The notes under the pieces: generated by a model
Database searches by the model: none
Told to the model about the DNA's origin: nothing
What the model saw: the letters and a program-made list of their open reading frames with translations, nothing else
In this document: piece after piece, positions 14,924 through 26,256 of the stretch
How positions within the stretch are numbered: position 1 is the first letter of the stretch
How the letters are laid out: the number at the start of each line of letters is the position of its first letter
DNA from: Acidobacteriota bacterium
Lineage (GTDB): Bacteria > Acidobacteriota > Blastocatellia > Pyrinomonadales > Pyrinomonadaceae
Assembly (NCBI GenBank): GCA_019242475.1
Contig: JAFAVK010000029.1
Location: 1-49,831 of the forward strand
Length of the DNA stretch: 49,831 bases
Direction of reading: 5' to 3'
Position numbers and translations under genes: made by a program

Positions 14924-16288
14924 TCAAATCTCGTACTTCTGCATGCGGCGGTAGAGGGCGCTGCGGCTGAGGCCGAGGGCTTCGGCGGCCTGGCTGACGT
15001 TGCCGCCGAAGCGCCGGAGCGCCTTCTGGATGAGGAGGCGCTCGACCTCTTCGAGGCTCATCTCTTCGAGGCGGCGCTCGCCGCCGCCGGAGGCCGCCTG
15101 GAGGCCGAGGTCGAGCGGCTTGACCTCGTCGGAGCGCGCCAAGAGCACGGCGCGCTGGACGACGTGGTCTAACTCCCGCACGTTGCCGGGCCACGAGTAG
15201 GCGCGCATGACTTCGAGCGCCGACGGCTCGAAGGCGCGCAGGGGTTTGCGGTAGCGCTGCGCGTGGCGGCGGAGGAAATGCTCGGCCAGCGCCGCGATGT
15301 CTTCGGGGCGCTCGCGCAGGGGCGGCAGGTGTATCTCGACCGTGTTGAGGCGGAAGAAGAGGTCTTGCCGGAAGCGGCCCGAGGCGGCCTCCTCCTTGAG
15401 GTTCGCGTTCGTCGCGGAGAGCACGCGCACGTCCACGCGCCGCGTCTGCGAGGAGCCGACGCGCTCGAACTCGCCCGTCTCGATCACGCGCAGGAGCTTC
15501 GGCTGGAGGTTGGCGGGGACGTTGGCGATCTCGTCGAGGAAGAGCGTGCTGCCGTCGGCCAGCTCGAAACGGCCGACGCGGTCGGTCTTGGCGTCCGTGT
15601 AGGCGCCGCGGACGTGGCCGAACAGCTCCGACTCGAAGGTGCCTTCGGCGAGCGCGCCGGCGTTGACGGCGACCATCGGCTTCGAGGCCCGCGCGCTCAG
15701 GGCGTGGAGCGTGCGCGCGACGACCTCCTTGCCCGTGCCGTTCTCGCCGGTGATGAGGACGTTGGCGTCCGAGGGGCCGACGTGGCGGATGAGTTCGAGG
15801 ACGGGCTGCATCGCCTCCGACTCGGCGATCAGCAGAGGCTTCTCGCCGTTGCCGCCGTCCTCGCGCAGCATCTTGTTCTCGGCTTCGAGCCGCTCGCCCT
15901 TGCGCAGCGCGCGCGCCAGCTCCGTGTGCGTGCGCAGGATGGTCAGGAGCCGCGCGTTGTCCCAGGGCTTCTGGACGAAGTCGCGCGCCCCGCGCTGCAT
16001 CGCCTCCACCGCCAGCTCGACGCTGCCCCACGCGGTCATGACGACGACGGGGAGCGTCGGGTCAAGCTCGCGCAGGCGCGCGAGGAGGTCTAAGCCCTCC
16101 TGCCCCGAGGTCGTGTCGCGCGTGTAGTTGAGGTCGATGAGCGCCACGTCGAACGACTGGCGCGCGAGCGCCTCGGTCACGTCCGCCGGCGAGGCGACGG
16201 CGCGCGTCTCGAAACCGTCGCCCTTCAACAAAAGGCGCAGCGCCTCGATCACGGCCGGCTGGTCATCTGCGATAAGTACACGGGGCAT
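14924..16288 (-). CDS. NtrC-family response regulator (REC-AAA+-Fis)
   Basis: 454 residues from the ATG at 16288 (MPRVLIADDQPAV), the normal start of the receiver domain. The same frame is open upstream to 16450, but that part only reads through a stop-rich intergenic repeat. REC about 1-120: acidic D8/D9, phosphoacceptor D52, T85, K107. AAA+ about 150-390: Walker A GENGTGKE (181-188), Walker B TLFLDEI (248-254), WPGNVREL near 366. Fis-type helix-turn-helix at the end (GNVSQAAEALGLSRSALYRR). The sigma-54 contact loop is GAYTDA (228-233) instead of GAFTGA; the second glycine replaced by Asp may change or abolish sigma-54 activation. Likely partner is the NtrY-like kinase at 10583-12166. No clear Shine-Dalgarno is visible. 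Confidence 0.92.
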   Translation of the reverse strand: MPRVLIADDQPAVIEALRLLLKGDGFETRAVASPADVTEALARQSFDVALIDLNYTRDTTSGQEGLDLLARLRELDPTLPVVVMTAWGSVELAVEAMQRGARDFVQKPWDNARLLTILRTHTELARALRKGERLEAENKMLREDGGNGEKPLLIAESEAMQPVLELIRHVGPSDANVLITGENGTGKEVVARTLHALSARASKPMVAVNAGALAEGTFESELFGHVRGAYTDAKTDRVGRFELADGSTLFLDEIANVPANLQPKLLRVIETGEFERVGSSQTRRVDVRVLSATNANLKEEAASGRFRQDLFFRLNTVEIHLPPLRERPEDIAALAEHFLRRHAQRYRKPLRAFEPSALEVMRAYSWPGNVRELDHVVQRAVLLARSDEVKPLDLGLQAASGGGERRLEEMSLEEVERLLIQKALRRFGGNVSQAAEALGLSRSALYRRMQKYEI

Positions 16289-16382
16289 GATTTTTATGAA
16301 GTCAGAAGTCAGAAGTTGTCGAGCTTTGACAGATGAAGAACTATCGCACCCGTGCGGCGGCGGCGCAACCAAAGAAAGTGAT

Positions 16383-16434
16383 GAGTGATGAATGATGAAT
16401 ACGGCCTCGTCGTCGTATTCATCATTCATCACTC
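16383..16434 (-). terminator. Hairpin of stop-rich repeats after ADOP-1
   Basis: Bases 16383-16403 are exactly complementary to 16414-16434 (21 bp, 10-base loop). The sequence is built from ATGA/TGAATGA words. On the minus strand it lies 9 bases after the ADOP-1 stop and is followed by the T-rich CTTTCTTTGG. It probably ends the ADOP transcript before the regulator gene. Confidence 0.6.
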
Positions 16435-16442
16435 CGCATTCA

Positions 16443-18857
16443 TCATTCATAACGCAGCGCCACCATCGGATCGACCTTCGTCGCGCGGCGCGCGGGGACG
16501 AGGCAGGCGAGCAGCGCGACGGCGGCGAGCAGCAGCGCGACGGAGAGGTAGACGGCCGGGTCGGTGGCCGTGACGCCGTAGAGGAGCCCCGCGATGAGGC
16601 GCGTCAGCGCGAAGGCGCCGGCGAGGCCGAGCGCGAGGCCGGCCAGCGTGAGCAGCATCCCCTGGCGGACGACGAGGCCGAGGATGTCTCGGCCGCGCGC
16701 GCCGAGGGCGAGCCGCACGCCGATCTCGCGCGTCCGCTGCGCCACCGAGTAGCTGACCACCCCGTAGAGCCCGACGCCCGCCAGCAGCAGCGCCGCGCAC
16801 GCGAAGCCCGCCATCAGGAACATCGCCACGCGGCGGTACGCGGTCGAGTTCGCCACGACCTGCCGCAGCGTCTTCACGTCGTAGACGGGCAGCTCGCGGT
16901 CGAGCGCGCGCACCTCCTCGCGCGCGCGGCCGACGAGCGACTCCGCGTCCACGCCGCGCGCGCGCACGACGAGCGAGAGGCCGGCCCACTCCGCGTCCTG
17001 CGGGTGCGGCACGTACATCTGGAGGGCCTCGTCCTTCGCGTCGAGCAACCACGGCTTCGTGTCGCCGACGACGCCGACGACCTCACGCAGGAACTTCTCG
17101 TCGCGCCAGATGTGTATGCGCTTGCCCAAAGGGTCTTCGCCCGGGAACGCCTTGCGCGCGAACGCCTCGTTGATGATGACGACCTTCGGCGATTCCATCC
17201 CGTCACGCTCGTCGAAGGCGCGCCCGGCGCGCAGGGGGATGCGCATCGCGCGGAAGTAGTCGGGCGTGACGACCGAGTAGGAGGCGTCCGTGTCCTCCTC
17301 CGGCGTCTCGGGCCGCCCCTCGCGGATGAAGCCGCGCCCGATCTGGTAGTTACTGCCGTTGAGCGGCAGCGCGATGGTCGCCCCCGCCGACTCGACGCCG
17401 GGGACGGCCTTCAAACGCTCGGTCAACGCCGCGAAGAATTCCGCCCTGCGCGCCGGCTCCTTGTAGCGCGCGCCCGGCAAAGAGACGCGCATCGTGACGA
17501 CGCCTTCGGGGTCGAAGCCGGGGTCTACGGCCTGCAACCGCGTGAAGCTCTTGACGAGCAGTCCGGCCCCCGCGAGCAGCAGGAGCGAGAGCGCCACCTC
17601 CGCGACGACTAAGCCCGAGCGTAGGCGGCTGCGCGAGCCGTGGAGGCCGCGACCGCCCTCCTTCAGGGGCTCGTTGAGGTCGTAGCGCGCCGCCTGCCAA
17701 GCCGGCGCGAGCCCGAACGCGACGCCCGTCAGCACGCTCGCGGCCACGGCGAAGAGCAGCACGCGCCAGTCGGCGGAAGCCTCCGCAATCCGCGGCGTGT
17801 CCGAGGGGGCGAGCGCCACGAGCAGGTCGGTCAGCCACACGCTCAGGGCCGCGCCGAGCGCGCCGCCCGCCACGGAGAGCAGCACGCCCTCCGTCAACAT
17901 CTGCCGCGCGATGCGCGAGCGCGACGCGCCGAGGGCGAGCCGCAGCGCGATCTCCCGGCGCCGGCCCGAGGCGCGCGCGAGCAGGAGGTTCGCCACGTTC
18001 GCGCACGCGATCAGGAGCAGGAGCCCGACGCCGGCGAGCAGCATGAAGAGCGTCGTCTTCAACTCCCCGACCAGCCTGTCCTTGAGCGTTTGGAGCCGCA
18101 CGCCCCAGCCCGCGTTCGTCACCGTGTAAGCTTCGGCGAGCCGCGCAGAGATCGCGTCCAGCTCGGCCTGCGCCGCCCCGAGCGTGACGCCCTCGCGCAG
18201 ACGGCCGAGGACGAAGATGCTGCGGTTGTCGCGCGGCTCCTTGGCTACGTCGAGTTGGAGCGGGCCCCACACTTGCGCCCGCTCCGGGAAGTCGAAGCCG
18301 GCGGGCATGACGCCGACGATCTCCTGGCTCCGCCCGCCCATCTCCACCGTGCGCCCGACCACGTTGGGGTCTGAGCCGAAGCGACGCTGCCAGAGCCCGT
18401 GGCTGATGACGACGACGTCCGGCCCCCCCGGCCGGTCTTCTTCGGGCAGCAGGGTGCGGCCGCGCGCGGCCCCCACCCCGATGATGCGGAAGAAGTCGGC
18501 CCCGACCCAGGCGACCGTGATCCGCTCCGGCTCGTCCGCGCCCGCGAGGTTCGTGCCGCTCGGGTAGTACATCGCGAGCGCCTCTAAGGAGCGCGCCTGC
18601 GTCTGCCAGTCCGCGAAGTCTGGCGCGGACACGTTGCTATCCGTAATGCCCTTCGACGGGTTGACGCCCTCGAGGGCGACGACGCGCTCCGCGCCCGGGT
18701 AAGGCAGCGGCCGCAGGAGCACCGCGTTGACGACCGAGAAGATGGCCGTGTTCGCCCCCACCCCCAGCGCCAACACCGCCAGCGCCACGGCCGTGAACCC
18801 CGGCCTCTTCCGGAGCAGCCTCAGCCCGAAACGCACGTCCTGCCACAGTGTCCTCAT
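16443..18857 (-). CDS. ADOP-1, MacB/FtsX-type duplicated permease
   Basis: 804 residues, a member of the acidobacterial duplicated orphan permease family: two fused copies of a MacB periplasmic core plus FtsX membrane part. Predicted helices lie at about 22-46, 268-294, 322-349, 364-388, 414-437, 678-704, 731-757 and 769-788. The two large periplasmic domains are 47-267 and 438-677. Cytoplasmic coupling motifs, where an ATPase would dock, are REIALRLALGAS (301-312) and REIGVRLALGAR (710-721). The C-terminus [14 protein letters not shown] is the family signature. It has no ATPase domain, so it needs a separate one. It probably exports or extracts a substrate from the periplasm or inner membrane, or transmits force there; the substrate is unknown. 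AAGGAGG precedes the ATG; it is the last gene of the array in transcription order. Confidence 0.95.
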   Translation of the reverse strand: MRTLWQDVRFGLRLLRKRPGFTAVALAVLALGVGANTAIFSVVNAVLLRPLPYPGAERVVALEGVNPSKGITDSNVSAPDFADWQTQARSLEALAMYYPSGTNLAGADEPERITVAWVGADFFRIIGVGAARGRTLLPEEDRPGGPDVVVISHGLWQRRFGSDPNVVGRTVEMGGRSQEIVGVMPAGFDFPERAQVWGPLQLDVAKEPRDNRSIFVLGRLREGVTLGAAQAELDAISARLAEAYTVTNAGWGVRLQTLKDRLVGELKTTLFMLLAGVGLLLLIACANVANLLLARASGRRREIALRLALGASRSRIARQMLTEGVLLSVAGGALGAALSVWLTDLLVALAPSDTPRIAEASADWRVLLFAVAASVLTGVAFGLAPAWQAARYDLNEPLKEGGRGLHGSRSRLRSGLVVAEVALSLLLLAGAGLLVKSFTRLQAVDPGFDPEGVVTMRVSLPGARYKEPARRAEFFAALTERLKAVPGVESAGATIALPLNGSNYQIGRGFIREGRPETPEEDTDASYSVVTPDYFRAMRIPLRAGRAFDERDGMESPKVVIINEAFARKAFPGEDPLGKRIHIWRDEKFLREVVGVVGDTKPWLLDAKDEALQMYVPHPQDAEWAGLSLVVRARGVDAESLVGRAREEVRALDRELPVYDVKTLRQVVANSTAYRRVAMFLMAGFACAALLLAGVGLYGVVSYSVAQRTREIGVRLALGARGRDILGLVVRQGMLLTLAGLALGLAGAFALTRLIAGLLYGVTATDPAVYLSVALLLAAVALLACLVPARRATKVDPMVALRYE

Positions 18858-18878
18858 GACTCCTCCTTACCTGTCATT

Positions 18879-21317
<2,439 letters not shown>

Positions 21318-21326
21318 CGCTTCACC

Positions 21327-23774
21327 TCACTCGTACCTGAGAGCCACCATCGGATCGACCTTCGTCGCGCGGCGCGCGGGAACCAGACATGCCAGCAGCG
21401 CCACCGCGGCCAGCACCAGGGCGAGGCCGGCGAAGGTGAGCGGGTCGGTCGCGGAGACGCCGAAGAGCTGGCTCTCGATGAGGCGCGTCAGCGCGAGCGC
21501 CGCCGCCAACCCTAAGCCGACGCCCGCGAGCGCCAGCTTCATCCCGCGCCCGACGACCATCCGCAGCATGTCGCCGGGGCTCGCGCCGAGCGCCATCCGC
21601 ACGCCGATCTCGGGCGTGTGCTGCACGACGAAGAAGGAGAGCACGCCGTAGATGCCGAGCGCCGCCAGAAGCAAGGCGAGACCGGCGAACGACGCCAGCA
21701 GAATCATCCCGACGCGCCGCTGCGCCGTGTCGCGGCCCAAGACCTCTTCCAGAGTGCGGACGCCGAAGACGGGCTGGTACGGGTCAACCTCCCGCACCGC
21801 CCCGCGCACGGCGGGCACGATTGAAGTGGGTTCGACCGACGTCCGCACGACGAGGTCGCGCGGGGCGAACGAGGCGTAGGTCGAAGCCTGCCAGTACGGG
21901 GCGGCCTGCTTGTAGGGCACGTACATCTCCGCCTTGACCGGCTCGTCCGAGGCCATCTGGCGCACGTCCTCGACCACGCCCACGACCGTCAGCCAGGGCT
22001 GCGGCGAGTCGGGCAGGCCGACCTTGAAGCGTCTGCCCAAGGCGCTCTCGCCCGGCCAGAAGGAGCGCGCCATCGTCTCGTTGATGACCGCCACGGGCAG
22101 AGAGCCCGCGTCGTCCTGGTCGCCGAAGCCGCGCCCCTCGCGCACGGCGAGCCCGAGCGCGCGGAAGTAGTCGGGGCTTACCTGCCGGTGGTTCGCGTTC
22201 CAGTTGGAGTTCGGCCCGTTGTCCTTGCCCTCGACGGAGAGGCCGTTGGCGCCGCCCTTGCGCGTGAGCGGGACGGCCGTCGTGTAGCCGGCGGCGACGA
22301 CGCCCGGCAGGTGCTTCACGCGTTCGAGCACGCCTTCGTAGAAGGCCGCGCGGCGCGCGGGCTCGCGGTAGCGGTTCTCCGCGAGCTGCGTCCGAAGCGT
22401 CAGCACGCTCTCGGGCTTCAGGCCCGCGTACTGCCCGCGCAGGTTGTAGAGCGTGCGGACGACGAGCCCCGCGCCGACCAAAAGCACCAAAGCCAGCGCC
22501 ACCTCCGCGACGACGAACGCGCCGCGCAGGCGACGGCCCGCGCCCGCGCCGCTCCGACCGCCGGCCTGCTTGAGCGCGTCGCCCAGGTCAGTCTTCGAAG
22601 CCTGAAGCGCGGGCGCGAGCCCGAAGGCCACGCTCGCCGCGAGCGACACGAGCAGCGTGAAGCCGAGCACGGCCGAGTCGAGCCGCGGCTCGGCCGACGC
22701 GCGCATCCCCGCAGGGACGAGCTGCCCGAGGAAGGCGAAAGTCCACACCGCGAGGAGCGTCCCCAACAGACCGCCGGCCGCGGAGAGCAGCGCGCTCTCC
22801 GTCATCAACTGCCGCACGATGCGCAGCCGCGAAGCGCCGAGCGCCGCGCGCACGGCGATCTCACGCCGCCGCGCCGCCGCGCGCGACAAAAGCACGCCCG
22901 CGACGTTCGCGCACGCGATGAGCAACACCAGCGCGACCGCCGCGAGCAGCAGCAGGAGCGGACGCCGCACCTCGCCCGACAGGTACTCGCGCAGCGGGAC
23001 GAGGGCCGCGCTCAGGCCGCTCGCCTCGTTCGGGTGGGCTTCCGCGATGCCGTGCGCGACGGTGTCCAGGTCGGCCTTTGCCTGCTCGTTGGTCACGCCC
23101 GGCTTGAGGCGCGCGACCACTTCGAGGTAGTGGTTGCCGTGGTCGGCGAGCTGCTCCGGGGTGAACGCGGCGGGAGTCCACAGCTCCACGTTCGGGTACG
23201 CGAACTGGAAGTCGGCGGGCATCACGCCGACGACGGTGTAGGGCTCGCCGTTGAGCACGACTTCGCGCCCGACCATTGCCGGCTCGCCGCCGTAGCGGCG
23301 CTGCCAGAGACCTTGGCTTAAGACCGCGACGCGCGCCGCGCCGGGCCTGTCCTCTTCGGGCAGCAGCACGCGGCCGCGGGCGGCTTCGGCGCCGAGCAGC
23401 GGGAAGAAGTTCGACGTGACGGCGAGGCCGAGAATCTTCTCCGGCTCGCCGCCCTCGCCGGTCAGGTCGAAGGTGCGCTGGTCGATGGCGGCCATGTCCT
23501 GGAAGACCTTGTTCTGCGCCCGCCAGTCGGCGTAGTTGCCGACGGCGAGCACGTCGCGCGGGAAGCCGGCGGCCGTCCCGTCCTCCCACACCGTCACCAG
23601 CCGCTCGGCCTCCCGGTACTTCAGGGGGCGCACCAGCACCGCGCTCACCAGACTGAAGACCGCCGTGTTCGCGCCGATCCCCAGAGCCAGCGTCAGCACG
23701 GCGACGGCCGTGAACCCCGGCTTCTGCCACAACAGGCGCAGCCCGTAACGAACGTCTTGCAGCAGTGTTCTCAT
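21327..23774 (-). CDS. ADOP-3, duplicated FtsX-type permease, QHT subgroup
   Basis: 815 residues starting [20 protein letters not shown]. After the sixth helix it reads [20 protein letters not shown], where other members have AQRT(R/H)EIG. The seventh helix region ends LTRLIESQLFGVSATDP, in place of the usual GLLYGV. Only ADOP-13 shares both changes, so these two form a subgroup within the array. The first coupling motif is REIAVRAALGAS. The second periplasmic domain holds GGANGLSVEGKDNGPNSNWN, a longer polar loop than in neighbours. The junction to ADOP-4 reads TGAGGAGGAAGCGATG, with stop and ribosome binding site overlapping. Confidence 0.95.
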   Translation of the reverse strand: MRTLLQDVRYGLRLLWQKPGFTAVAVLTLALGIGANTAVFSLVSAVLVRPLKYREAERLVTVWEDGTAAGFPRDVLAVGNYADWRAQNKVFQDMAAIDQRTFDLTGEGGEPEKILGLAVTSNFFPLLGAEAARGRVLLPEEDRPGAARVAVLSQGLWQRRYGGEPAMVGREVVLNGEPYTVVGVMPADFQFAYPNVELWTPAAFTPEQLADHGNHYLEVVARLKPGVTNEQAKADLDTVAHGIAEAHPNEASGLSAALVPLREYLSGEVRRPLLLLLAAVALVLLIACANVAGVLLSRAAARRREIAVRAALGASRLRIVRQLMTESALLSAAGGLLGTLLAVWTFAFLGQLVPAGMRASAEPRLDSAVLGFTLLVSLAASVAFGLAPALQASKTDLGDALKQAGGRSGAGAGRRLRGAFVVAEVALALVLLVGAGLVVRTLYNLRGQYAGLKPESVLTLRTQLAENRYREPARRAAFYEGVLERVKHLPGVVAAGYTTAVPLTRKGGANGLSVEGKDNGPNSNWNANHRQVSPDYFRALGLAVREGRGFGDQDDAGSLPVAVINETMARSFWPGESALGRRFKVGLPDSPQPWLTVVGVVEDVRQMASDEPVKAEMYVPYKQAAPYWQASTYASFAPRDLVVRTSVEPTSIVPAVRGAVREVDPYQPVFGVRTLEEVLGRDTAQRRVGMILLASFAGLALLLAALGIYGVLSFFVVQHTPEIGVRMALGASPGDMLRMVVGRGMKLALAGVGLGLAAALALTRLIESQLFGVSATDPLTFAGLALVLAAVALLACLVPARRATKVDPMVALRYE

Positions 23775-23784
23775 CGCTTCCTCC

Positions 23785-26244
23785 TCATTCGTAACGGAGC
23801 GCCACCATCGGATCGACCTTCGTCGCCCTCCGCGCGGGCAGATAGCAGGCGAGGAGGGCGACCGCCGTCAGGAGCGCGGCGACGCAGGCGTAGGTCGTCA
23901 GGTCGTTCGCGCCCGTCCCGTAGAGCAGGCTCGAAAGAAAGCGCGTCAGGACGAAGGCGGCCGCCAGCCCCACGCCGACGCCCGCGAGCGCGGGGGCGAC
24001 GCCCTGCCGCAGCGCCAGCCGGAAGATGTCCCGCCCCCGGGCGCCGAGCGCGATGCGGACGCCGATCTCGCGCGTGCGCTGCGCGACCGTGTAGGAGAGC
24101 AGCCCGTAGACGCCGACCGCGGCGAGCAGCAGCGCGAGCCCGCCGAAGAGCCCCATCAGGAGCATGTTGAAGCGCGGCTGCGCCACGTCCTCGGCGACGA
24201 TGGCTTCGAGCGTCGTGACGGAGTTGACCGGCTGGTCACGGTCTAAGCCCCACACGGCGTCGCGCAGGGGTTGCGCGTAAGCCTCCGGGTCGCCCTCGAC
24301 GCGCGCCATGACGACCATGTTCGAGAGCGGGAACTGCCGCGCGGGCACGTAGAAGGCGGGCGCCGACTCGGCGCTCAAGCCCTTGAACTTCGTGTCGCGC
24401 ACGACGCCGACGATCTCGAAGGCGGTCGGCACCGGGCCGCCGGACATGCGCGCGGGCGTGCTCGTCAGCAGCCGTTTACCCAAAGGGTCTTCGCCGGGGA
24501 AATACTTCCGCGCGAACGACTCGTTGACGATGGCCGCGCCCGGGTGCGAGGGGTCGTCCTGCTCTTCGAAGTAGCGCCCCTTTACCAGCCCGATGCCGAC
24601 GGTGCGGAAATATTCGTGGCCGACGGGGCGGAAGCACTCGACGGGCGTCTGGCCCGCCTCGGGCTCGGGCCGCCCCTCGACGTTGAAGCTGTCGAGCCAG
24701 TTGGACGTGAGCGGGTTGTCGTAGGCGACGGTCGCCGAGCGCACGCCGGGCACCGCCTGCACGCGCTCGACCAGTTGCGTGTAGAAGGCGGAAATCTTCT
24801 GCCAGTCGCCGTACTTCGACTGCGGCAAGGACAGACTTAACACCGCGACGTGCGCGGGGTTAAAGCCGGGGTCTACCCGGCGCAGGCGCCAGAAGCTCTT
24901 GATTAAAAGCGCGGCGCCGACGACGAGCACCACGGCCAGAGCGACCTGCGCGACGACGAGCAGGCGCCGGAGACGCTGACGGAGCGGCCCCGCGCCGGCC
25001 GTGCGCCCCGCCTCCCTGAGCGTCTCGCGCAGGTCTGCGCGAGACGCTTGCAGCGCGGGCACGAGGCCGAAGACGAGACTCGTGAAGGCCGAGAGGGCCA
25101 GCGTGAAGAGGAGCACGCGCGCGTCCAGGCCGATCTGGTCGAGGCGCGGCACCCCGCCGGGCATGAGCTTCAACAGCAGGTCAACGCCCCACGCCGCCAG
25201 CAGCACGCCCGACGCGCCGCCCGCGAGCGAGAGCAGCGCGCCCTCGATGAGAAACTGCCGCAAGAGCCGCGCGCGCCCCGCGCCGAGGGCCGCGCGGATG
25301 GCGACCTCCTTGCGGCGCGCGGCGAGCTGCGCCAGCAGGAGGCTCGCGACGTTCGCGCACGCGACGAGCAGCACGAGCCCGACGGTGCCGAGCAGCACGA
25401 GCAGCGCCGGGCGCACGTCGCCCACGACCTCTTCGGCGAGCGGCGTGACCAGGGCGCCCTCGCCCGCGTTGTTGGCCGGGTACGCCTCTTCGAGCCGGCG
25501 CGCGATCAAGTCCATCTCGGCCTGCGCCCGTTCGATTGTGACCCCTTGCTTCAAACGCGCGACGACGCCGAGGACGTGCGAGTTGCGGTTCGAGGCCCAG
25601 GCCGGGTTGAACGGCATCGGGACGAGGTACTCCTGCCGGGCCGCGTCGAACGAAATCTTCGAGGTGGTCGGCCACGTCGGGTAGAGGCCCGCGGGCATCA
25701 CGCCGACGACCGTGTAGGCGTTGCCGTCGAGCCTGACCGTCTTACCCAAAACGTTCGGGTCGGAGCCGAAGCGGCGGCGCCAGAGCCCCTGGCCGAGGAT
25801 GACGACCTGCCCCTTGCCCGGCTCGAACTCTTCCGCGAGGAACGCGCGGCCGAGCGCGGGCCGGACGCCGAGCGCGCCGAAATAGCCTTCGCTCACGCGC
25901 GAGCCTTGCAGCTCGGCGGGCTCGCCCTCGCCCGTCAGGTTGAGCGTCGAAGCGCCGAACGCCCCGACCTCTTCGAAGACCTGATTCTGTCCCTTCCAGT
26001 CGAGGAAGTTCGCGGGCGCGACGCGCCAACGGCCGCCCTTCGCCGGGACGTTCTCCCACAGCGCGACGACCCGCTCGGGCTCCCCGTAATCGAGCGGCCT
26101 CAAGAGCACGGCGTTGACGACCGAGAAGATGGCCGTGTTCGCCCCGATGCCGAGCGCGAGCGTTAAGACCGCCACGAGCGTAAAGCCCGAATTCTTCAAC
26201 AGCATCCGGACGCCGAACCGCAGGTCTCGAATCAGTGCCCTCAT
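23785..26244 (-). CDS. ADOP-4, duplicated FtsX-type permease
   Basis: 819 residues starting MRALIRDLRFGVRMLLKNSG. Coupling motifs KEVAIRAALGAG and, at about 725-736, REIGVRIALGAR. The last loop is FLSSLLYGTGANDLTTYACV; the GTGANDL replaces GVSATDP of most members. The first periplasmic domain has an insertion-like segment YPTWPTTSKISFDAARQEYL before the MPFNP strand, which could change the surface of that domain. The ribosome binding site (GGAGTGAG) is weaker than in other members, but the upstream stop is only 12 bases away, so re-initiation is likely. Confidence 0.95.
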   Translation of the reverse strand: MRALIRDLRFGVRMLLKNSGFTLVAVLTLALGIGANTAIFSVVNAVLLRPLDYGEPERVVALWENVPAKGGRWRVAPANFLDWKGQNQVFEEVGAFGASTLNLTGEGEPAELQGSRVSEGYFGALGVRPALGRAFLAEEFEPGKGQVVILGQGLWRRRFGSDPNVLGKTVRLDGNAYTVVGVMPAGLYPTWPTTSKISFDAARQEYLVPMPFNPAWASNRNSHVLGVVARLKQGVTIERAQAEMDLIARRLEEAYPANNAGEGALVTPLAEEVVGDVRPALLVLLGTVGLVLLVACANVASLLLAQLAARRKEVAIRAALGAGRARLLRQFLIEGALLSLAGGASGVLLAAWGVDLLLKLMPGGVPRLDQIGLDARVLLFTLALSAFTSLVFGLVPALQASRADLRETLREAGRTAGAGPLRQRLRRLLVVAQVALAVVLVVGAALLIKSFWRLRRVDPGFNPAHVAVLSLSLPQSKYGDWQKISAFYTQLVERVQAVPGVRSATVAYDNPLTSNWLDSFNVEGRPEPEAGQTPVECFRPVGHEYFRTVGIGLVKGRYFEEQDDPSHPGAAIVNESFARKYFPGEDPLGKRLLTSTPARMSGGPVPTAFEIVGVVRDTKFKGLSAESAPAFYVPARQFPLSNMVVMARVEGDPEAYAQPLRDAVWGLDRDQPVNSVTTLEAIVAEDVAQPRFNMLLMGLFGGLALLLAAVGVYGLLSYTVAQRTREIGVRIALGARGRDIFRLALRQGVAPALAGVGVGLAAAFVLTRFLSSLLYGTGANDLTTYACVAALLTAVALLACYLPARRATKVDPMVALRYE

Positions 26245-26256
26245 AGCTCACTCCGT

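Noticed and set aside
16289..16450. N-terminal extension of the response regulator
   Set aside because: It would encode MNDECGVMNDEYDDEAVFII from the stop-rich repeat. The receiver domain normally starts at MPRVLIADDQ (16288).
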